DNA of 35,517 nt from Verrucomicrobiota bacterium (GTDB lineage Bacteria > Verrucomicrobiota > Verrucomicrobiia > Opitutales > Opitutaceae). Shown in pieces: positions 7,801 to 15,023 of the stretch; position 1 is the stretch's first letter, and each line of letters opens with the position of its first letter. The notes beneath the pieces were generated by a model. It ran no database searches. It was not told the origin of the DNA and was given only the letters and a program-made list of their open reading frames with translations. The stretch lies in the NCBI GenBank assembly GCA_023433275.1, contig JAEZDN010000037.1, positions 1 through 35,517 on the forward strand. Reading direction: 5' to 3'. The translations under genes were made by a program, and so were the position numbers.

Positions 7801-8040
7801 AACCTGAGGGTGTGAGGGTTTCTGAAACCACAAACCTGAGACCTGAAATAATTATTGGCCGCAAAAAGGCGCAAACCTGAGAAGCTTCAAGTGACAGGGA
7901 CAAGTAACAAGAGACGGACCCCCTTGCCGCAAAAAGGCGCAAAAGGCGGAAAATTAAAATATCAAACCAACACACCCGGTCGCTACGCGCCACCCCTGCC
8001 TTGGCTCGTCGAACTCTTGTGCGGCCTTTCGAGAGGCGTT
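7801..8040. repeat. Repeat-derived spacer (CTGARAC and GGCCGCAAAAAGG elements)
   Basis: After the dehydratase stop come GGGTGTGA/CTGARAC units (to about 7850) and two GCCGCAAAAAGGCGCAAA elements (7857-7880, 7926-7950). A segment at 7967-8000 (CAACACACCC then TCGCTACGCGCC) is repeated in diverged form at 33426-33455. No gene is supported. Confidence 0.7.
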
Positions 8041-8086
8041 GGAACGAGGGGTTGCCAATAAGGCAGTGGTGGTGAAGATCTGAAGC

Positions 8087-8377
8087 ATGTTCGAATCCGA
8101 CATCTCTCCCGTCAAATCGCGCCTGCTCGCCGCAGGCGTTCGGCAGTTGGGTGTATTTGGCTCGGTTGGGCGCGGCGAAGCCCGATCCGACAGTGATGTG
8201 GATGTCTTGGTGCGATTCGACGACCAGGCGCGCACCTATGATAATCTTTATGCGGTGGGTGAGGCGCTCGAGGAGGTGTTTCGACGCAGGGTTGATTTGG
8301 TGACGGAGGATGCCCTGAGCCCTTATCTCCGGCCGCACATTTTGCGGGAGGTGAAGTATGTCGATCTCAGTCCTTGA
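8087..8377 (+). CDS. mntA: MntA-type minimal nucleotidyltransferase antitoxin
   Basis: A 96-residue minimal nucleotidyltransferase. The signature GSX10DXD is seen as GSVGRGEARSDSDVD at about residues 26-40, with a third acidic position in RRVDLVTED. In characterised MntA/HepT pairs this enzyme adds AMP to a tyrosine of the HepT toxin and so inactivates it. The hepT gene starts inside its last codons (20-base overlap), which is the usual arrangement for this pair. It is set among repeat blocks inside what would otherwise be the sugar-nucleotide gene cluster, as expected of a small accessory module. The ATG at 8087 gives the family's normal length. Confidence 0.9.
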   Translation: MFESDISPVKSRLLAAGVRQLGVFGSVGRGEARSDSDVDVLVRFDDQARTYDNLYAVGEALEEVFRRRVDLVTEDALSPYLRPHILREVKYVDLSP

Positions 8378-8696
8378 TTATCTGCGGCACATCCGGGACG
8401 AGGCCCGATTCCTCGTCGAGGCAACGCGAGGCGTGGCGATTGATAGATTCCTCGATGATTCGGTGCTCAAGCGAGCCAGTGTCAGGGCGATCGAGATCAT
8501 CGGCGAAGCGGCCAAGAAGGTGCCGGAAGATTTCCGCGCGAGGCATCCCGGCGTGGAATGGAAGAAAATGGCCGGAATGAGGGATCGACTGATCCACGAT
8601 TATTTTGGCGTCGATTATTACATCGTCTATCAGGTCGCGACCGACAAGGCCCCCGTCCTCCTGCGTGACATGGAAAAAATTCTGGGCAAGGAATGA
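8358..8696 (+). CDS. hepT: HepT-like ribonuclease toxin (DUF86)
   Basis: A 112-residue all-helical HEPN protein. The RX4HXY ribonuclease motif is intact as RDRLIHDY near residues 74-81, followed by FGVDYYIVY; the tyrosine in this motif is the known target of AMP transfer by MntA. The helix ASVRAIEIIGEAAKKVP is typical of DUF86. A strong ribosome-binding site GGGAGGTGA at 8346-8354 lies three bases before the ATG at 8358, inside the mntA coding sequence, which fixes the start and implies coupled translation. Expected role: growth-arresting RNase held inactive by its partner, possibly in phage defence or stress. Confidence 0.9.
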   Translation: MSISVLDYLRHIRDEARFLVEATRGVAIDRFLDDSVLKRASVRAIEIIGEAAKKVPEDFRARHPGVEWKKMAGMRDRLIHDYFGVDYYIVYQVATDKAPVLLRDMEKILGKE

Positions 8697-8699
8697 CGG

Positions 8700-8960
8700 C
8701 GCGAAAAACCAAGTGATCAGTGAATAGAGATTAGTGATTAGTCGGCCGCAGAATCACCCACCACGAATCACCAATTGCGAATCGCGCGGAACGCGCGAAA
8801 AACTGAGTGATCAGTGAATAGAGATTAGTGGACTGCCAGGATGACCAATGACCAATGACCAATGACCAATCACAAATCACCAATCACCGGTCACTAATCA
8901 CCGGTCACCAAATTGGCCGCAAAAAGGCGCAAGAGGCGCAAAAACGAACAATGAATTTAC
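8700..8960. repeat. GTGATNA and ACCAATN heptad arrays
   Basis: Directly after hepT come GTGATCA/GTGAATA/GTGATTA heptads (8714-8742, repeated at 8806-8832) and then ACCAATG/ACCAATC/ACCGGTC heptads (8841-8909) with a strict 7-base period, ending in a GGCCGCAAAAAGGCGCAA element (8912-8943). No coding signal. Confidence 0.8.
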
Positions 8961-9007
8961 CGCGGATGACGCAGATGAACACGGATTCGATCTTGGGTTT
9001 CCTCACT

Positions 9008-9030
9008 GTAGGAGCTTGTTCACAAGCGAT
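9008..9030 (+). repeat. REP-like hairpin with 5' GTAG
   Basis: GTAGGAGC followed by a GCTTG/CAAGC stem with a 4-base loop and GCGAT at the 3' side. This head-stem-tail pattern resembles proteobacterial REP elements. An inverted partner is at 9393-9415. Confidence 0.65.
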
Positions 9031-9125
9031 TCTGGCGGTCGCGGGTCAGATCTCAGGCCGCAAAAAGGCGCAGAAGGCACAAAATATGGGACCAATTCAA
9101 TTTTACCACGGATGACACGGATAAC

Positions 9126-9308
9126 ATGGCACCGTTGACCAAGATTGAACGCACGCAGCTTCGGCGGAAGGCGCCGAGAGTGTCGCGGACCGTCCGCTGG
9201 GAAGTGCGGCCGATGGCGGAATATCTGGCCTTCGCCACCTTTGCCTCGCGTCTGAAGCCAACGGGCCAGCGTGGGGTGATCGAAGGCGGTAAACACTGGA
9301 AGCTGTGA
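9126..9308 (+). CDS. Small hypothetical protein
   Basis: A 60-residue basic open frame that I do not recognise. Unlike its surroundings it is free of the tandem repeats, has a normal mixed composition (aromatic and charged residues throughout) and sits between two inverted REP-like hairpins (9008-9030 and 9393-9415). There is no clear ribosome-binding site before the ATG. It could be a real small gene, a remnant of something larger, or chance. Confidence 0.3.
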   Translation: MAPLTKIERTQLRRKAPRVSRTVRWEVRPMAEYLAFATFASRLKPTGQRGVIEGGKHWKL

Positions 9309-9309
9309 G

Positions 9310-9770
9310 GGGTGCGCCTCGGCGCGAGTTTGCTGTTTTCTATTTTTGCGCCTTTTGCGCTTTATTGCGGCCAATATGGTTCGGTATTAGGCATCGCCTG
9401 TAAACAGGCTCCTACAAGAGTGATTTCGATCCAACACCACGAGGCAGGGACACGAATGGCACGAATGGGCACGAATCGATACGAACTTGGTTTACAGGAG
9501 GGAACCGAGGGAACGGGGCGCGCGGGTGCGCGCGGTTATTGGTTGAGGGTTATTGGTTATTGGGGGAGTGCCCGCGTCCCCGCGGCCGCTCTGCTTGTGG
9601 GCGGGGTGCCCTCACCCCGCAGTTCGAAGCTGAATTCGTGACTCAAGCATTTTGTCTCGATCCCTTTTGCTCCTTATGCGCTTTTTTGCGGCTAATCCAT
9701 TTGGCTTTTCCGTCCCATTAACGCCGCACCCCTAACTCCTAACCCGCCCCGCTCCGTCAGGTCTCTTCAT
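9310..9770. repeat. Repeat-derived spacer before the polysaccharide locus
   Basis: Holds an inverted GCGCCTTTTGCGC element (9345-9372), an inverted REP-like hairpin (9393-9415), GGCACGAAT nonamers (9451-9485), a CGCG palindrome followed by GGTTATT heptads (9518-9562), a GTGGGC hairpin (9599-9622) and a second TGCGCTTTTTTGCGG element (9675-9700). No gene is supported. Confidence 0.75.
9393..9415 (-). repeat. REP-like hairpin with 5' GTAG, inverted partner
   Basis: On the minus strand it reads GTAGGAGCCTG-TTTA-CAGGCGAT, the same head and tail as the 9008-9030 copy with a different but fully paired stem (GCCTG/CAGGC). Confidence 0.65.
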
Positions 9771-9777
9771 AACGATC

Positions 9778-10884
9778 ATGTCCACCTATCTCGTGACAGG
9801 CGCCGCTGGCTTCATCGGCTCCAAGGTGTGCGAGCTGTTGCTCGCGGAGGGACACACGGTCGTTGGGTTGGACAATCTGAATGATTATTATGATGTCCGA
9901 TTGAAGGACTACCGGCTTTCGAAACTGCTGGGAGCTTCGAGCTTGGAGCTGGGAGTCGATCCCAAGCGTTCGGTTTATGCCGGGGTAGGGCGCGTTCTCC
10001 GCAACGCGCCGGGGTCGATGAGCGGCGCGTTGGGGACAACGCGACCTACCTTTGAATTCCGCCACCTCGACATCGAAAATCTGTCGGCGTTGGAGGAGGT
10101 TTTCTCCGCGCACAATTTCAGCGCCGTCTTCAACCTCGCCGCGCGGGCGGGGGTGCGGGCGAGCATCGAGAACCCGGAGCTCTATTACCGGACGAATGTG
10201 GTGGGGGAGGAGAACGTGCTGAAGTGTCAGGTGAAGCATGGCGTGCGGAAGCACGTGCTCGCCTCGAGTTCCTCCGTGTATGCGGGGTGTACGATGCCCT
10301 TCACGGAGGACGCGGAGCTCGGCACGATGCAGTCGCCGTACGCCGAGACGAAGCGTCAGGCGGAGTTGCTGGCGCAGTCCTATGCTGAGCAGCATGGCCT
10401 GGACGTGACGGTGTTGCGGTATTTCACGGTGTTCGGCCCGGCGGGACGGCCGGACATGGCGCCGTTTCGCTTCATCAAGTGGATTGCCGAAGGCACGCCG
10501 ATCACGTTGTATGGCGACGGCACGCAGGCGCGGGATTTCACGTACATCGACGACATCGCCCGCGGCACGATCCTGGCCGGCTCCCAACTCGCCGCTCCGG
10601 TCTCCCCGAACGCTCACAGCTTTAACGTAATCAACCTGGGCGGCGGCAACCGTCCCATCACGATCAACGCGATGATCGCCGTGATCGAAGACGCCCTGGG
10701 CCGGAAAGCCGTGATCAACCGCCACCCCGCGCACGCCGCCGACATGAAGGAAACCTGGGCGGATGTTGGTAAGGCCGGACGGCTCCTCGGATGGATGCCC
10801 AAAATCTCCTCGGAAGAAGGTTTCAGAAGTAACGTGGTTTGGTTTGTGACAAATCGTGAGTGGGTTAGCGGTATACAGCTCTAA
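9778..10884 (+). CDS. NAD-dependent sugar-nucleotide epimerase, UDP-glucuronate 4-epimerase-like, with in-frame insert
   Basis: Extended SDR enzyme of 368 residues. The NAD motif GAAGFIG is at 8-14, the signature LDNLNDYYDVRLK at 31-43 is typical of UDP-glucuronate and UDP-galacturonate 4-epimerases, SSSSVY lies near 163-168, the catalytic pair is Tyr188/Lys192 in YAETK, and RDFTYIDD follows in the C-terminal half. Residues 52-91 (40 residues, 9931-10050) match nothing in the family and are made of repeat DNA, including a complete REPIN-like element. Without them length and motif spacing are normal. All catalytic motifs are intact, so it is probably active. DNA of the last 25 codons is AT-richer than the rest. 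It is the first gene of the long plus-strand locus, 5 bases before the next gene. Epimerised substrate is inferred from family only. Confidence 0.85.
   Translation: MSTYLVTGAAGFIGSKVCELLLAEGHTVVGLDNLNDYYDVRLKDYRLSKLLGASSLELGVDPKRSVYAGVGRVLRNAPGSMSGALGTTRPTFEFRHLDIENLSALEEVFSAHNFSAVFNLAARAGVRASIENPELYYRTNVVGEENVLKCQVKHGVRKHVLASSSSVYAGCTMPFTEDAELGTMQSPYAETKRQAELLAQSYAEQHGLDVTVLRYFTVFGPAGRPDMAPFRFIKWIAEGTPITLYGDGTQARDFTYIDDIARGTILAGSQLAAPVSPNAHSFNVINLGGGNRPITINAMIAVIEDALGRKAVINRHPAHAADMKETWADVGKAGRLLGWMPKISSEEGFRSNVVWFVTNREWVSGIQL
9931..10050 (+). repeat. In-frame insertion of GCTCC-heptads plus REPIN-like element
   Basis: Exactly 120 bases. The left part (9931-9955) reads GAGCTTCGAGCTTGGAGC, the reverse complement of the GCTCCNN heptads at 29480-29630. 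The right part (9985-10049) runs from GTAGG to CCTAC and contains hairpins GGCGCGTT/AACGCGCC and GGCGCGTT/AACGCG, the same design as the elements at 1944 and 2077. The host family has no residues between the LSKLL helix and the FEFRHLDI strand. Confidence 0.88.
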
Positions 10885-10889
10885 ACATT

Positions 10890-11768
10890 ATGATCTATCT
10901 ACTAGGAGGCTCTGGCTACGTTGGGTCGGCTTACCAAACGCTGCTTGCGAGAAAACAAATTGCCTTTCGCATCCTGCGCCGGGCTGATTTTGACTACACC
11001 GACCAGGCCGCGCTGACCGATCTGCTTCGCCGCGAGAAGCCTCAGTTCCTGATCAATGCCGCCGGCTACACGGGCAAACCCAACGTCGACGCCTGCGAAC
11101 TCCACAAGACCGACTGCCTGTTCGGCAACGGCGTCCTGCCCGGCCGCATCGCCCAAGCCTGCACCGACGCCGGCGTTCCTTGGGGCCACGTCTCGTCGGG
11201 TTGCATCTACACCGGCTCGCGGCCCGACGGCACCGGTTTCTCCGAGACCGATACGCCCAATTTCGCGTTCCGGACGAACAACTGCAGTTTCTATTCCGGC
11301 ACCAAAGCCCTCGGCGAGGAGGTGCTGGCCGGCCGCACCGACGTCTATATCTGGCGCCTGCGCATTCCGTTCAACGAGGTCGACAACCCGCGCAACTACC
11401 TCACGAAGCTCTTGCGTTACAATACGCTCCTCGACGCCGCCAACTCGATTTCCCAACTCGAGGAATTCGTCGCCGCCACCTTCGCCTGCTGGGAGAAACG
11501 CGTCCCTTTCGGCATCTACAACGTCACCAACCCCGGCGAAGTCACCACCCGCGAGGTGGTCGACCTCATCCGCAAATCCGGCGTCTCAAACAAGGAATTC
11601 AAATTCTTCGCCAACGAGGCAGAGTTCATGCGCACCGCGGCCAAGACCCCGCGCTCCAACTGCACCATGACCTCCGCCAAGCTCGCCGCCACCGGCATCC
11701 AGATGACCGAGGTCCACGAGGCCATCGAACGGGACCTCAAGCGCTGGCGTCCCGCCGGCGCCAGTTGA
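10890..11768 (+). CDS. UDP/dTDP-4-keto-6-deoxyglucose 3,5-epimerase/4-reductase (NRS/ER-like), RmlD family
   Basis: RmlD-like SDR of 292 residues. NAD(P) motif GGSGYVG is at 6-12 and the catalytic pair is Tyr135/Lys139 in YSGTK. The segments INAAGYTGKPNVDACE, SSGCIYTG, FSETDTPNFAF, RLRIPFNEVDNPRNYLTKL and YNVTNPGEVTTREV match the plant and algal-virus enzyme NRS/ER (C-terminal half of RHM) better than bacterial RmlD. In those organisms one protein does both the RmlC and RmlD steps to give UDP- or dTDP-L-rhamnose. The 4,6-dehydratase gene rmlB follows 99 bases downstream, and neither rmlA, rmlC nor a second rmlD is in the window. The first 30 codons are AT-rich compared with the rest. Family assignment is firm; bifunctionality is inferred. 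Confidence 0.8.
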   Translation: MIYLLGGSGYVGSAYQTLLARKQIAFRILRRADFDYTDQAALTDLLRREKPQFLINAAGYTGKPNVDACELHKTDCLFGNGVLPGRIAQACTDAGVPWGHVSSGCIYTGSRPDGTGFSETDTPNFAFRTNNCSFYSGTKALGEEVLAGRTDVYIWRLRIPFNEVDNPRNYLTKLLRYNTLLDAANSISQLEEFVAATFACWEKRVPFGIYNVTNPGEVTTREVVDLIRKSGVSNKEFKFFANEAEFMRTAAKTPRSNCTMTSAKLAATGIQMTEVHEAIERDLKRWRPAGAS

Positions 11769-11867
11769 AGCCCAAAGTTTAGGCAGAAGTGATTCCCAAC
11801 TCCGGGCCCGAGACGCCCGTCGACGAAGTGACTTAAACTTCAACTTTCCGCTCAAACCGACCTTCGC

Positions 11868-12923
11868 ATGAAAATCCTCGTCACCGGCGGCGCCGGTTTC
11901 ATCGGCAGCAACCTTGTCCGCCTCCTGGTCACCGCCACGGACCACTCCGTGCTCAACGTCGATGCGCTGACCTACGCCGGCAACCGCCGCTCGCTCGCGG
12001 ATCTTGAGTCGAATCCCCGCTATCGTTTCGCCCAGGCCGACATTTGCGACGCCGCGGCCATGACCCGGCTCTTCGGCGAATTCAAACCCGACTGGGTCAT
12101 GCACCTCGCCGCCGAAAGCCACGTGGACCGTTCCATCGACGGCCCTGGTGCCTTCATCCAGACCAACGTCGTCGGCACTTACACGCTGCTCCAGGCCGCG
12201 CGCGCGCATTTTGAATCCCTCACCGGCGCCGCGAAGGAGCAGTTCCGTTTCCTGCACGTCTCGACCGACGAGGTGTATGGCTCCCTCGGCGCCACCGGTC
12301 TCTTCACCGAGGAAACTCCCTACGACCCGCACTCGCCGTACTCCGCCAGCAAGGCCTCATCCGACCACCTCGCACGCGCCTGGGCCGATACCTTCAAGCT
12401 CCCGGTCCTGGTCACGAACTGCTCCAATAACTACGGTCCCTACCAGTTTCCGGAAAAACTCATCCCGGTCGTCATCCTCAAGGCCCTGCGCGGCGACCCG
12501 ATCCCCGTCTACGGCAAGGGCGAGAACATCCGCGACTGGCTTTACGTCTGCGACCACGCCGAGGCCCTGCACACCGTCGTCGCCCGCGGCCGTCCCGGCC
12601 AGACCTACAACATCGGCGGTAACAACGAGCGCCAGAACATCGACCTGGTCGGCCTGCTCTGCGGCCTGCTCGACGAGTTTCGTCCCCGCACCGACGGCAA
12701 AAAGTACGCCGAGCAGATCACGTTTGTCACGGACCGCCCCGGACACGACCTGCGCTACGCCATCGACGCGACCAAGATCAAGCGCGAGCTTGGCTGGGCC
12801 CCGAAACAGGACCACACCTCCGGTTTCCGCCAAACCGTCCAATGGTACCTCGACCACGAATCCTGGTGGAAAGGCATCCTCGACGGCTCGTACAAACTCG
12901 AGCGGCTAGGAATTTCCCAATGA
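11868..12923 (+). CDS. rmlB: dTDP-glucose 4,6-dehydratase
   Basis: Cytoplasmic NAD-dependent enzyme making dTDP-4-keto-6-deoxyglucose from dTDP-glucose, the first committed step to dTDP-rhamnose. GGAGFIG is at 7-13, LTYAGNRRSL at 34-43, AAESHVDRSI at 81-90, the catalytic triad region TDEVYG with Thr133, Asp134 and Glu135, and Tyr158/Lys162 in YSASK. NCSNNYGPYQFPEKLIP and RDWLYVCDH are diagnostic of the family. The length of 351 residues is standard and there is no repeat insertion. It follows the NRS/ER-like gene and would provide its substrate; the enzyme could accept UDP-glucose as well, as in plants. GC content falls sharply right after its stop codon. Confidence 0.93.
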   Translation: MKILVTGGAGFIGSNLVRLLVTATDHSVLNVDALTYAGNRRSLADLESNPRYRFAQADICDAAAMTRLFGEFKPDWVMHLAAESHVDRSIDGPGAFIQTNVVGTYTLLQAARAHFESLTGAAKEQFRFLHVSTDEVYGSLGATGLFTEETPYDPHSPYSASKASSDHLARAWADTFKLPVLVTNCSNNYGPYQFPEKLIPVVILKALRGDPIPVYGKGENIRDWLYVCDHAEALHTVVARGRPGQTYNIGGNNERQNIDLVGLLCGLLDEFRPRTDGKKYAEQITFVTDRPGHDLRYAIDATKIKRELGWAPKQDHTSGFRQTVQWYLDHESWWKGILDGSYKLERLGISQ

Positions 12924-12999
12924 CCGGAATTTCCTGCAGATTGCGGTATAGTTATCGATCGAATTGTATGATCGAGCCCGATTCCATGCCGCTTCAGTT

Positions 13000-13698
13000 A
13001 TGAAAAAGTCAGCGGTATTTTCATTCGCCGTTGGCGGAATAGTGCTACTCGCGGGCCTTGCTCTAGTTTTCCTTGAGGGGCAGCCGGCGCCCCAGCGAAC
13101 CTTTGAAGGAGAAGTTCAAGATCTACTACCTAATCCTGATCAGATTCCGGGCTGGACCATAGAGCATCAACCAATCGCCGATACTCCAGAGTTAAGAGCC
13201 AAAGTCGACCAAGAGCTCAATTACGACGATGCAATCTTTGCGGTTTATACTAAAGGGAATCAGCGCATTTCGGTGTATGTTGCTTATTGGAGCCCGGGGA
13301 AAATGCCGCATCGGCTTGTTGCCACGCATACGCCCGATGTCTGTTGGGTGGGAGCTGGATGGAGAGCCACCGAATCATCGAGCCATTTGTCACTGGAGGT
13401 GGGCGGCCCAGTGAAGACTCTAAAACCCTGCGAAAGTCGAGTGATGGAGTTAAATGGGAATACGGAGCACGTGCTTTTCTGGCATCTTCTTGACGGCACG
13501 CCGATGAGCTACGGCACGCGGGGACTGCCTCCTTGGTATGCTACGTTCGCAGATCTATTCACACGGAAGCTGAGTCAAAGACCGGAGCAATTCTTCATTC
13601 GAATTTCCAGTAACCAGCCTTTCGAACGCTGGCAGGGAACCGATCTCTTCAAGCAACTGGTGAATCGCTTGCCAGTTATTCAACCAATCGACGGCTGA
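13000..13698 (+). CDS. epsI: Exosortase-associated EpsI family protein
   Basis: A 232-residue protein with one N-terminal membrane segment (about residues 5-25) and a periplasmic domain. The motif ATHTPDVCWVGAGW matches the conserved cysteine-containing motif of EpsI/DUF3485, followed by a second conserved region around TEHVLFWHLLDGT. EpsI proteins occur next to, or fused with, exosortases in exopolysaccharide loci; their biochemical role is unresolved. No exosortase (multi-pass membrane protein with Cys-Arg-His catalytic residues) is found in this window, so it acts with a distant partner or alone. The ATG at 13000 was preferred over an upstream TTG at 12964 because it directly precedes the Lys-Lys and hydrophobic signal. 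Confidence 0.8.
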   Translation: MKKSAVFSFAVGGIVLLAGLALVFLEGQPAPQRTFEGEVQDLLPNPDQIPGWTIEHQPIADTPELRAKVDQELNYDDAIFAVYTKGNQRISVYVAYWSPGKMPHRLVATHTPDVCWVGAGWRATESSSHLSLEVGGPVKTLKPCESRVMELNGNTEHVLFWHLLDGTPMSYGTRGLPPWYATFADLFTRKLSQRPEQFFIRISSNQPFERWQGTDLFKQLVNRLPVIQPIDG

Positions 13699-13739
13699 CC
13701 AATTCTTCTCAAACACATCGTACTAATACAATAACATTT

Positions 13740-14213
13740 ATGATCCACGGAAAACTTAACACATCAGAAAGCCATGCATTCTTGAATTCAAATCCTGCGT
13801 GGAAATTCGCTTTTGATTGGCTGCGCACAGTCACGCCATCGACGCCGATGGGAATCACGCAACTCAGAGGTGACGACATTTACGTCAATGTGATGACCTA
13901 TAAAACACTTCCGACCGATCAGTGCCGATACGAGAGCCATCGAAAGTATGTCGATCTGCAGTACACGATCACCGGTGCCGAGGTGATTGATTGGCTCGAC
14001 GCGGGTGATTTAAAGGCCGATGGAGGTTTCGAATTAGACCGTGATCTCCAGTTTTATCTGCCGGCGCCGACTCGCAGCCAGGTGCACATGCGCCCCGGCT
14101 ATTTTGCGATTTTCTATCCCTCCGATGCGCACCGACCCAAGGTTAGTGACGGTGTTCACGGCGAAGTCTTCAAGCTGGTGATCAAAATGAACCTCGACCT
14201 CGTCAAATCATGA
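13740..14213 (+). CDS. YhcH/YjgK/YiaL family protein (cupin-fold sugar enzyme)
   Basis: A 157-residue protein of the YhcH/YjgK/YiaL (EbgC-like, DUF386) family. It starts MIHGKL as many members do, and contains ESHRKYVDLQYTITG at 65-79 and YPSDAHRPKV near 126-135, whose histidines and glutamate form the metal site in solved members. Relatives are linked with sialic acid and other sugar-acid pathways, where anomerase or isomerase roles have been suggested. Its stop overlaps the start of the aldolase gene by four bases (ATGA), so the two are almost certainly co-translated. A role in shaping the product of the aldolase/cytidylyltransferase pair is inference. Confidence 0.85.
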   Translation: MIHGKLNTSESHAFLNSNPAWKFAFDWLRTVTPSTPMGITQLRGDDIYVNVMTYKTLPTDQCRYESHRKYVDLQYTITGAEVIDWLDAGDLKADGGFELDRDLQFYLPAPTRSQVHMRPGYFAIFYPSDAHRPKVSDGVHGEVFKLVIKMNLDLVKS

Positions 14214-14986
14214 GAAACCTGAAAAAGGCCCTGCAAAACAACGACACCATCGTGGGCACATGGTGCAATTCGGGCAGTCCGATCATCGCGGAGCTGCTGG
14301 CCTCCTGCGGGTTCGACTTCGTTTGCGTCGACGTGGAACATTCAGCGGTCGACCTGCCGCAAACGCAGCAGCTCTTCCAAGCGATCACGGCTGGTAACCC
14401 GCAGTGCGCGCCCATGGTTCGTCTGCACGGCGTGGACTATGCGCTCGTGAAGCGCTACATGGATGCCGGAGCCCGGGGCGTGGTTTGCCCCCTGATCACC
14501 AATAGAGCGGAAACGGAACTCCTGGTGTCAGCCGTGAAATATCCACCACAAGGCCGGCGCGGGGTAGGGTTCTGTCGCGCCAATCGCTTTGGGCTTCGCG
14601 TGACTGAGGAGTTTACAGCCGCCAACGAGGAAGTACTGGTGGCAGTGCAGATCGAGCACATCGACGCCGTCAATAACATCGACGAGATCCTGAGCGTTCC
14701 CGGCGTGGACGCCGTGTTCATCGGGCCCTATGACCTCACGGCATCGATGGGCATTACGGCGCAATTCGAGCATGCCGATTACCTCGAGGCGAGGGAGCGC
14801 ATTTTGGCGGCGTGCCTGAAACACAAGGTGGTCTGCGGCATCCATGTCGTGCAGCCCAACACGGAGGAATTGCTCCAGCGTTCCGCAGAGGGATACCGTT
14901 TCCTCGCCTACAGCCTGGACATCACCATGCTGATGCACACCTGCACCGCTGGAGTCGCCAAGCTCAGAAACTTCCTAGCGCAATAA
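14210..14986 (+). CDS. HpcH/HpaI family pyruvate aldolase
   Basis: Class II (metal-dependent) aldolase of 258 residues that joins or splits pyruvate and an aldehyde to give a 2-keto-3-deoxy sugar acid or related product. VDVEHSAVD holds the catalytic His44, MVRLHG holds Arg71 for pyruvate binding, and Glu149 (QIEHID) and Asp175 (IGPYDLTASMG) are the expected metal ligands. Best-known relatives act on 4-hydroxy-2-ketoheptanedioate or 2-keto-3-deoxyrhamnonate in catabolism. Here the gene lies between a YhcH-like gene and a CMP-sugar synthetase gene inside a polysaccharide locus, which suggests a biosynthetic direction. No ribosome-binding site is needed if coupled through the ATGA overlap. Confidence 0.9.
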   Translation: MRNLKKALQNNDTIVGTWCNSGSPIIAELLASCGFDFVCVDVEHSAVDLPQTQQLFQAITAGNPQCAPMVRLHGVDYALVKRYMDAGARGVVCPLITNRAETELLVSAVKYPPQGRRGVGFCRANRFGLRVTEEFTAANEEVLVAVQIEHIDAVNNIDEILSVPGVDAVFIGPYDLTASMGITAQFEHADYLEARERILAACLKHKVVCGIHVVQPNTEELLQRSAEGYRFLAYSLDITMLMHTCTAGVAKLRNFLAQ

Positions 14987-15023
14987 CATAGTAACGATCA
15001 CATCAGTCATCTGTTCTCTCCCC

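Noticed and set aside
8841..8909. Short direct repeats that could suggest a CRISPR array
   Set aside because: Units are 7 bases with no unique spacers and no cas genes are nearby; it is a heptad array.
11868..12923. Possible repeat insert in rmlB like those in its SDR relatives
   Set aside because: The sequence matches the family end to end with standard length and no low-complexity stretch.
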